A stretch of DNA of 18,876 nt from JAKACA01 sp050010115 (GTDB taxonomy: Bacteria > Actinomycetota > Acidimicrobiia > Acidimicrobiales > Bog-793): contig JBEKLQ010000082.1 in assembly GCA_050010115.1 (NCBI GenBank), positions 1-18,876 of the forward strand, in the 5' to 3' direction. Positions 6,166-11,954 of the stretch are shown piece by piece. The position numbers were made by a program, and so were the translations under genes. Under the pieces are notes generated by a model that saw nothing but the letters and a program-made list of their open reading frames with translations, was not told where the DNA came from and made no database searches. Within the stretch, counting starts at the first letter, position 1; every line of letters begins with the position of its first letter.

Positions 6166-6906
6166 ATGGTCGAGCGCCGGGTGGCGTTGGTATGCGACGC
6201 GGGTTACTACGTGGGACCGCCGCTCGCGCGTGACCTCGCGACACGCGGTCACGATCTCGTGCTGGGTGATCCCGCCGCCATCCTCGTCGACGAGTTGCGC
6301 GAACTGGGCGCCGCGGTCGTGACGGTGAACGGCGTGCGTGACCTGTCCGATCCCAGTTCGGCCGCACGGCTGGTCTCGGCCGGCCTCGAGCGGTTCGGCC
6401 GTATCGATGCGGCAGCCGCGTTCTCGGGTCGGGTCGTCACGGGTCGCTTCTTACGAGCGACACTTGACGACCTGCGTGCGGTGGTGAGCGGGTGCATGGA
6501 GGCACCGTTCCACTTTCTCCAGGCGGTGTTGCCGTCCATGGTCGAGCGGGGCGACGGGCAGGTGCTCGTCATCACCAGCGCGTCGGCTGCGCGACCGACA
6601 CCGGGCGCTCCGCTCTACTCAGCCGCCCGGGCGGGGGCGACGATGCTGGCGCGCAACGTGGCCGGCGAGGTCGCGCGATACGGCGTGCAGGTGAACGCTG
6701 TCGGTACGAACTTCATGGACTTCCCGGAGTTCCTGCGGGCGTCGGGGGGTGACGACCCGGAAGTCCGGGCGAAGCTCGAGGCGCAGGTGCCGCTCGGACG
6801 GCTCGGCACGGTCGAGGAGTTCGCCTCGTTCTGTATGCCATTCCTCGACGGGACGAGCCGTTTCACGACCGGCCAGTTCGTCGCGTATGCCGGCGGATGG
6901 GCCTGA
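6166..6906 (+). CDS. halohydrin dehalogenase-like SDR-fold protein
   Basis: SDR fold, 246 aa, but the three classical SDR oxidoreductase signatures are altered. The TGxxxGxG cofactor motif is C10-DAGY-Y15-V-G17, NNAG is AFSG (85-88), and the YxxxK lysine is arginine (Y151-SAA-R155). The active site reads S138-x12-Y151-x3-R155, the Ser-Tyr-Arg triad of halohydrin dehalogenases, enzymes that convert vicinal haloalcohols to epoxide plus halide without a nicotinamide cofactor. Their N-terminal rule T-x4-[FY]-x-G is met except for Cys in place of Thr. NAVGTNFMDF (177-186) parallels the HheC halide-pocket loop around PNYL. The C-terminus TGQFVAYAGGWA is family-like. GGAGGAG (6151-6157) lies 8 nt before the ATG. 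An unusual SDR reductase is the alternative. Confidence 0.72.
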   Translation: MVERRVALVCDAGYYVGPPLARDLATRGHDLVLGDPAAILVDELRELGAAVVTVNGVRDLSDPSSAARLVSAGLERFGRIDAAAAFSGRVVTGRFLRATLDDLRAVVSGCMEAPFHFLQAVLPSMVERGDGQVLVITSASAARPTPGAPLYSAARAGATMLARNVAGEVARYGVQVNAVGTNFMDFPEFLRASGGDDPEVRAKLEAQVPLGRLGTVEEFASFCMPFLDGTSRFTTGQFVAYAGGWA

Positions 6907-6916
6907 GAGGACCGCG

Positions 6917-7486
6917 ATGTCCGAAGACCTGATCCTCGACTCGTTACAGCGGCGCATGCGGGCCATGCATTCGCTCTACTACCAGGCGGTCGGTTCGATG
7001 GAACTCGAGCACGTGAACCACTTCGAACGCGAGGGCGTGCTGCCGATCGCGTTCTCGCTGTTCCATTACACGAACATGGAAGATGCGAGCTTCATGTTGA
7101 TCACGGGAACCCCGCCCGTCTGGAACGACGGCTGGCAAGCACGCGTGCAGATGGCGATCAGCGATCACGGCAAGCAACGGACGGTCGCTGAGATGATCCA
7201 CCAGCGCATCGGCGGCTACGAGGCTTTCCAGGACTATCAGCGGACCGTCTTCGACCGCACCGAGGCTCACCTCGACACGATGGACGTGGGCGACTTCACC
7301 CGCGTGGTGATCAAGCGCCCGTTCCCCGAGCAGATCGCCGGCACCTACAGCGCCAGGGTGGCGGGTCCGGACGGCGTCACCGTGCTCGACGGCTTCGAGT
7401 GCTGGCTGTACCAGCACGGGCTGCGGCACATGGGGGAGATCGAGCTTGCCCGGGGCCTCGTCGGCCTCGGCGGTATGACCTCCTAG
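6917..7486 (+). CDS. DinB superfamily protein
   Basis: 189-aa four-helix-bundle candidate of the DinB/YfiT-like superfamily, which includes mycothiol- and bacillithiol-dependent enzymes and thiol S-transferases. The three metal-ligand histidines are visible: H50 in SLFHYTNMEDASFM, then H167 and H171 in WLYQHGLRHMGEIELARGL, an H-x3-H-x-G pattern typical of the last helix. The start ATG follows the SDR-fold gene stop by 10 bp, with GAGG (6906-6909) as ribosome binding site, so the two are almost certainly co-transcribed. A thiol-transfer or hydrolytic role on the upstream enzyme's epoxide product is an inference. DinB proteins are diverse, and the substrate cannot be read from sequence. Confidence 0.78.
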   Translation: MSEDLILDSLQRRMRAMHSLYYQAVGSMELEHVNHFEREGVLPIAFSLFHYTNMEDASFMLITGTPPVWNDGWQARVQMAISDHGKQRTVAEMIHQRIGGYEAFQDYQRTVFDRTEAHLDTMDVGDFTRVVIKRPFPEQIAGTYSARVAGPDGVTVLDGFECWLYQHGLRHMGEIELARGLVGLGGMTS

Positions 7487-7495
7487 GCCCAGGCC

Positions 7496-7837
7496 ATGGA
7501 TGGTGCCCACAGTGTCGTGCTGACGACCGCGGCGTCCCGGAGCGATGCTCGCGAGATCGCTCGAAGGGTCCTCAGCGATCGGTTGGCCGCATGCGTGCAA
7601 TTGCTGCCGATCGAGAGCCTCTACACCTGGAAGGGGGAGGTCGCCGAGGAGGCAGAGATCCTGTTGCTGATCAAGACGAGAGCTGAGCTGTACGGCGCGC
7701 TCGAACACGTGATCCTGTCGGTCCACTCCTACGAGACTCCGGAGATCCTGATGCTGCCGGTCGCCCAGGGCCTGACCGGCTATTTGAGCTGGATCGACGA
7801 GGTCACGTCGCTCAGGGTGCCTGCTCAGGACGAGTAG
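7496..7837 (+). CDS. cutA: CutA divalent-cation tolerance family protein
   Basis: 113 aa, the usual CutA1 length; a small trimeric ferredoxin-like-fold protein originally linked to copper tolerance, with a role in metal or small-molecule sensing still debated. Diagnostic segments are present: LAACVQLLPIESLYTWKGEV, EAEILLLIKTR, and HSYETPEILMLPV followed by YLSWIDE at the C-terminus. It starts 9 bp after the DinB gene stop and is probably the last gene of this operon, since the following genes are on the other strand and convergent, only about ten bases of their frames overlapping its end (7825-7837). The Shine-Dalgarno is weak (AGG), consistent with translation coupled to the upstream gene. 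Confidence 0.93.
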   Translation: MDGAHSVVLTTAASRSDAREIARRVLSDRLAACVQLLPIESLYTWKGEVAEEAEILLLIKTRAELYGALEHVILSVHSYETPEILMLPVAQGLTGYLSWIDEVTSLRVPAQDE

Positions 7838-8244
7838 CGCGCCACGGTGTAGGCGATGATCAGCGGGACATCCACGGCGAAGATGACCAGCATCGCCGTC
7901 AGGACCGCGAGCGGCGCTGCGCGGGTGTGATCACGCACGAATGCCAGCTCGATCATCCCCGCCGAGATCACGTAGGCGAGGAGCGCCCACCGGGCGACCA
8001 TGAAGAACTGACTCCAGGCGAAGTCGCGCAGGCGGGTGAGGATGACGACGTCGGCGGCGACGAGGAGGGCACTGACAGCAAGGAACACGACCGGGAGACC
8101 GAGCGGCGGTCGGCGCGGAGCGTGCGACGCCATGAGGACGCCCCCGATGATGGTCAACGCCAAAGAAACGACGGCGAGCTCCGAGACGGGCGGGAGCCGC
8201 CGCGGCACATCGCCTGCGGTGGGCTGATCGACCGTTGCGCTCAT
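7825..8244 (-). CDS. four-span integral membrane protein, function unknown
   Basis: 139 aa from the ATG at 8244. After a short polar N-terminus there are four hydrophobic spans, roughly 21-40, 48-68, 82-102 and 109-130. RLRDFAWSQFFMVARW lies between spans 2 and 3, and the C-terminus is IIAYTVARYSS. The start overlaps the stop of the upstream membrane gene by four bases (ATGA), so the pair is translationally coupled and may form one complex. The stop lies inside the 3' end of the convergent cutA gene, a 13-bp overlap. I recognise no family. Confidence 0.75.
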   Translation of the reverse strand: MSATVDQPTAGDVPRRLPPVSELAVVSLALTIIGGVLMASHAPRRPPLGLPVVFLAVSALLVAADVVILTRLRDFAWSQFFMVARWALLAYVISAGMIELAFVRDHTRAAPLAVLTAMLVIFAVDVPLIIAYTVARYSS

Positions 8245-8849
8245 TGGGTCGCCAACCGCGTCATGATGATCAGCGTCGCGACCTGCATCAGCCCGGTGAC
8301 ACCGGCGGTGTACACGAAACGCTTCATCAGCCGCCCGACCACCTCTCCATTGGGCTGAGGTTTTCGCATCTCGAACAGCACGGCGATGTTCGCCGGCTCG
8401 AGGATGCCGAGAGCGATGACAGCCATGATGCCCACGACGATGAACGAGGCGATGAGCCACGCGTGGTTCGGGTTCGACGTCTGAAGATTGCCGACCTTCA
8501 AGGCCAGCTGAAAGCCCGCAGCGAGTGTCATCAGGACGACCGTGGGCATGATCAGCACCATCTTCGGCATGAAGCGCGCCGAGAACTCGGCGCGGGCTGG
8601 GATCGACAGGCGACCGAGAATCGGGCCTACCACGAGCCCGACGAAGAGGTCGATCGCCGTCCACAGGGCCCCACCGGCGACGTGGCAGAACATCAGCGCC
8701 CAAGTCCAGTTCCCCACGATCGACACGATCACGCCGACGACGACGATCGCCACGATCGGCAACCCTCGCACCGGCAACACCTGAACCGGTGGGCGGGGCG
8801 GTGCCTCTGAGGCGCTGCCGTCGTGCGTCGCGACTGCGGTCTCAGTCAT
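8241..8849 (-). CDS. polytopic membrane protein, possibly DUF2269/CopD-like
   Basis: 202 aa from the ATG at 8849, preceded by the G-rich run GGGGGGAAGG. A Pro-rich cytoplasmic N-terminus (1-28) leads to about five spans, near 30-47, 50-78, 96-117, 130-152 and 178-198. The segment FCHVAGGALWTAIDLFVGLVVGPIL has a histidine within a span, reminiscent of DUF2269/CopD-type membrane proteins where such histidines bind haem or copper; this resemblance is weak. Other notable residues are EPANIAVLFEMRKP in the loop after span 4. It is coupled to the downstream four-span protein by an ATGA overlap. Confidence 0.72.
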   Translation of the reverse strand: MTETAVATHDGSASEAPPRPPVQVLPVRGLPIVAIVVVGVIVSIVGNWTWALMFCHVAGGALWTAIDLFVGLVVGPILGRLSIPARAEFSARFMPKMVLIMPTVVLMTLAAGFQLALKVGNLQTSNPNHAWLIASFIVVGIMAVIALGILEPANIAVLFEMRKPQPNGEVVGRLMKRFVYTAGVTGLMQVATLIIMTRLATQ

Positions 8850-8888
8850 CGCTGGCCTTCCCCCCTGCTCGATACCGTGCACCGGCAG

Positions 8889-8914
8889 GCATCGCCGATG
8901 CGTCAGCGATCATA
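8889..8914 (-). promoter_or_regulatory. candidate -10 element and 13-bp operator palindrome
   Basis: On the reverse strand TATGAT (8909-8914) matches the -10 consensus at five of six positions. GCATCGCCGATGC (8889-8901), a perfect palindrome around one central base, lies 7 nt further downstream, in the expected initially transcribed region. Both precede the membrane-protein pair starting at 8849. No good -35 is visible. The arrangement would suit a repressor, but this is inferred. Confidence 0.35.
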
Positions 8915-8971
8915 GACCGGCGTCTTTTGGCGGCGCATGAGCACTCGCCCGTGCTCCGCGGCTGCCCGTGC

Positions 8972-9799
8972 CTACGGTGCGTCCGCCGCCTGGCGAGGCC
9001 AGACGATCGGGAACAGCGAGTGATCCATGATCGCTCCGGGGGCGAGGTCGCGCTCGAGGCCGTCGAAGGGCGGCGAGGTACGCCACCTCCGCGGGGCGTG
9101 GTGGGCACTGGCGGAGAGGTACCGGAGCGACAGGACTCTGCGGCGACCCGCATAAGGCCACCCAGGCGCGCCATGCACGGTGAGGAAGTCGAAGCAGACT
9201 GCGTCGCCGGGTTGCAATTCGAACCGGCGGATGTCGAAGGCCTCGCGATCGGATTCGATGCCGGGGAGCTCGGCAAGGCTCCCTTCCGGGAACCACTTCG
9301 CCTCGCCATGGAGGAACGTGCGAGGCATGAGCCACGGACCACGGTGAGTGCCCGCTACGAGCTCCAGGCTGCCCGCCTCAGGCACTGGATCAACAGGGAT
9401 CCAGGCACTCACGCCGGGTCCGTCGACGTTGTAGTACGGCTGGTCCTGATGCCACGGCGTGCGTTGCCTCGTGCCGGCCTCCTTCACGAGGATGTGGTCG
9501 TGATAGAAGCGAACTTCGGGGCTCGCCATCAACGTGGCGGCGATCTCCGGCAGCCGCGAATTCTTCGCCAATCGCTCGATCTCCGGGATCTCCCGCCAGC
9601 GACAGAAGTCCTCGCTGAATGAGCCGGGGTCGTCGCTGCCGCTGGCCATCTGGGCGAGCGGGCTGAGATTGGCCAGAGCGACATCGATGGCTCGTGCGGC
9701 ATCCGCCAGCTCATCGGGATCGAGTACCTGGCGAACGCACACGACGCCATCGTGGGCGAATGCGGCCACGAGCTCTGCGTCGATGACCGCCCTGCTCAT
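8972..9799 (-). CDS. phytanoyl-CoA dioxygenase (PhyH) family protein
   Basis: Fe(II)/2-oxoglutarate-dependent oxygenase of the PhyH family, 275 aa. The iron-binding facial triad is visible: H117-x-D119 in TPWHQDQPYYNVDG and distal H209 in FLTVHGAPGW. R226 in RVLSLRYLSA is the likely 2-oxoglutarate carboxylate ligand. EAGSLELVAGTHRG and LQPGDAVCFDF are standard family segments. ATG at 9799 has AGGGGG about 7 nt upstream; a further 50 in-frame residues are possible but low-complexity. Bacterial members hydroxylate many substrates, so phytanoyl-CoA is not implied. It is followed, after 122 bp, by the membrane pair on the same strand, possibly a separate transcript. Confidence 0.88.
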   Translation of the reverse strand: MSRAVIDAELVAAFAHDGVVCVRQVLDPDELADAARAIDVALANLSPLAQMASGSDDPGSFSEDFCRWREIPEIERLAKNSRLPEIAATLMASPEVRFYHDHILVKEAGTRQRTPWHQDQPYYNVDGPGVSAWIPVDPVPEAGSLELVAGTHRGPWLMPRTFLHGEAKWFPEGSLAELPGIESDREAFDIRRFELQPGDAVCFDFLTVHGAPGWPYAGRRRVLSLRYLSASAHHAPRRWRTSPPFDGLERDLAPGAIMDHSLFPIVWPRQAADAP

Positions 9800-10087
9800 G
9801 GTGGAACCCCCTAGTTTCGGGCCGAAGGACGTAGGCGACTTCGCCGCCGCGGTCGTCGACGAGGTGGAGCAGAACCGTTCGCGAGGCAGCGTTTCACCGC
9901 CGGCGCACTGCTGGGGCAGAGCTCGCACGGTGTCACCTTCCCTGCCCACACCGGGAAAAGGGTCTTTTGGCCCTGTGCGGTCCTGTCGCTCGGCTCTAAC
10001 GGGTTGGGCCTGGTCAGCGCAGGCTCAAGCCAACCGAGGATTCAACACCGACGCAGACGGCGACGGTGAGGTGTAAGGGGGTGCGCT

Positions 10088-11506
10088 ATGAAGCCATCTC
10101 GTGAGACAGGCAATCTCACCACAGCCCGTGAGGGCATCACCTGGTCCGCACAGGGGCAGGCTCCGTACGATGTCGTGGCGCTGAGGCCGCCGGGGGAGCC
10201 TCCTGTCCAGACGGCGCCCCCGCCGCCGACGCTGGTTCGCCAAGCGGCGCCTCGTCGGCCGAGAGTGGGCCGGCTGTCCAAGCTCGCCCTGGCACTCGGC
10301 GTCGTCGTGCTCGCCGTGGCGGTCCTCTGGACGCCTGTGGCGGTGCCGGCGCTCGTCAAATTCCCGACGAACACCAACGTACGCGTCGCCTACACCGGGT
10401 CGCTCCTCACCTACGTCAATGCGAAGACCGGTGCCACGCTCAAGCAACCGGTCGCGGCCAAGCTCGCGATCGATCGTCACCTGCAGGCGATGCCCGCCGC
10501 CAGCTCCTCGAGCCTGGCTCTCGTGAAAGAGACGATGACGGTCCAGGCCGGAGCGGTCCACATGAGCGAGGTCAACGTGTACGCGCTCGACCGCCGCACG
10601 ATGCAGGCCGTCGCTAGCTCCAAGGCGTACACGTTCAAGCCGGGCAACAACCCGAACCGGATGTCCAGCTACTACGTGACCCTGCCGATGGGGCTCACGA
10701 GCACGACCAAACTTCCGATGTGGAAGCCGGAGTCCGGCACCACCTACCTGCTCCATCCGCTCGGTTCCGCGACCGCGGCAACGCCGGCCACGCTGAACGG
10801 GCTGAAGGTCATGTGGTACACCGGTAGCCTGCCGATGACCCTGGCGCCTGCCTACGAGCGCGCTTCGCTCGCCGCCCGCGGCTTCCCGATGTCGCTCACG
10901 TCGGCCGAGGTCGAGGCGCAGCTTGCTGCGGCAGGTGTCCCGGTCAGCCGCCTCACGGCGGCGCTCCCAACCGTGCTCACGTCGAGTCAGCTGAAGGCGC
11001 TGCTCGCCGTTCTCGGCAAGCCCGTCTCCCTCCAGTACTTCGTCTTCGGTTCCGGTGAGCTCGCTGCTGAGTCTCGCACGGGCACCATTATCAAGCTGCA
11101 GAACGTCATCGACGGTGTAGCGGTTCGGCCCGACCCGGCATCGCTGCGGGCGGTGACCTCCATCCTCGATCTGCATCTCAACGTGCCGGTGGTGGCCACG
11201 GCGGTCGCGGTGATGCGCCGCATGGAGGCGGCCCCGCCGCAGCCCGTCTACGAGTTGCGCTACACCGAGACGCCGGCCGCCGTCACCACGATGGTCAATC
11301 TCGCACGCAACCAGATCAACCAGCTGGCCGTTGCGCAGCGTGACCTGCCGATCGGCCTCGGTGTCCTCGGCTTGCTCCTCGTGGCGCCGGCGGTTGTGCG
11401 GCTGGCGCGTCGCCGGCCTGGGGGTCCCCCTGACGTAGCTGAGGGCGTGGTCGAGCCCGGCATAAGCCATCACTTCCTCCACCACCACCGCTCGCAGGCA
11501 GCGTGA
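10088..11506 (+). CDS. DUF3068/PorA-like envelope protein
   Basis: 472 aa with an actinobacterial membrane-protein layout. A cytoplasmic Pro-rich N-terminus (1-62) is followed by one span (about 65-88), then a long extracytoplasmic domain (about 90-418) beginning LVKFPTNTNVRVAYTGSLLTY. A second span follows (DLPIGLGVLGLLLVAPAVV, near 419-437), then a short basic cytoplasmic tail ending in a His-rich stretch (HHFLHHHRS). This two-span architecture resembles DUF3068 proteins annotated as PorA-family porins. The extracellular part has no cysteine. AAGGGGG lies 6-7 nt before the ATG. A His-rich tail could bind metal, but this is speculative. It ends just before a strong terminator hairpin. Confidence 0.62.
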   Translation: MKPSRETGNLTTAREGITWSAQGQAPYDVVALRPPGEPPVQTAPPPPTLVRQAAPRRPRVGRLSKLALALGVVVLAVAVLWTPVAVPALVKFPTNTNVRVAYTGSLLTYVNAKTGATLKQPVAAKLAIDRHLQAMPAASSSSLALVKETMTVQAGAVHMSEVNVYALDRRTMQAVASSKAYTFKPGNNPNRMSSYYVTLPMGLTSTTKLPMWKPESGTTYLLHPLGSATAATPATLNGLKVMWYTGSLPMTLAPAYERASLAARGFPMSLTSAEVEAQLAAAGVPVSRLTAALPTVLTSSQLKALLAVLGKPVSLQYFVFGSGELAAESRTGTIIKLQNVIDGVAVRPDPASLRAVTSILDLHLNVPVVATAVAVMRRMEAAPPQPVYELRYTETPAAVTTMVNLARNQINQLAVAQRDLPIGLGVLGLLLVAPAVVRLARRRPGGPPDVAEGVVEPGISHHFLHHHRSQAA

Positions 11507-11516
11507 CGGCGACGGC

Positions 11517-11768
11517 TTAGCGCTCAAGCGCACCCCCCTCTTCCCCCGGCCCTTCGGTCGGGGGAAGAGCGCGTCCATGTGGGTCCCGGGCCCGAGCCGA
11601 GGGTTGTTCCGAAAGGACTGGCCCTGACGCTGTAGCCGGGCTTGTTCCCTGGTGTGGCGCCAAGGCGCGGTGGGCGACTGCGGAATGGACTTGTTCGACG
11701 TGCGACACGGCTCCGGCGAGCTCCTGTGCGGTGAGACGGCCGAGCGCTTGAGCTTGATGCAGTTTCAT
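11517..11768 (-). pseudogene. short reverse-strand ORF with strong Shine-Dalgarno, probably a decayed gene
   Basis: 83 codons from the ATG at 11768. GGAGG lies nine bases upstream, one of the best ribosome binding sites in the window. The first ~38 residues (MKLHQAQALGRLTAQELAG, then AVSHVEQVHSAVAHRALAP) look like a real protein and are loosely reminiscent of the N-terminus of some actinobacterial alpha/beta-hydrolase-type proteins. The rest (ARARDPHGRALPPTEGPG) is low quality and is read through the PorA-like gene's terminator hairpin. I therefore read it as a 5' remnant truncated by deletion; a genuine small protein is the alternative. No domain is identifiable. Confidence 0.4.
11538..11569 (+). 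terminator. strong intrinsic-terminator-like hairpin
   Basis: CTCTTCCCCCG (11538-11548) pairs perfectly with CGGGGGAAGAG (11559-11569), an 11-bp stem around a 10-nt loop containing CTTCGG. It begins 32 bp after the stop of the PorA-like gene. There is no T run, which is common for GC-rich actinobacterial terminators. The same DNA forms the end of the reverse-strand ORF. Confidence 0.65.
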
Positions 11769-11954
11769 CCTCTGTGACCTCCGGTTGCGATCAGCTAGCC
11801 GCAGCCGGACCCCGAGCCCCGTACTCAACCGGAGCACTTCAGCCTGCAGCCAGGCTTCCCTGCTCGTTGACGCGAGGCGGCATCGACTACGTTGCGCTCG
11901 GCGACTCGCAATGGCGAACCGTTCGCACCCGATGTGAGTAGCCGGGGGTGTGTC

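Noticed and set aside
9800..10087. Possible gene or element in the 288-bp divergent spacer
   Set aside because: Only a short inverted repeat AAAAG-GGT-CTTTT (9956-9968) was seen; no ORF, RNA or promoter could be supported beyond the ribosome binding sites of the flanking genes.
10025..11578. 517-codon reverse-strand ORF opposite the PorA-like gene
   Set aside because: Arg/His/Gly-rich antisense product with no motifs; the forward frame has membrane spans, a ribosome binding site and a terminator.
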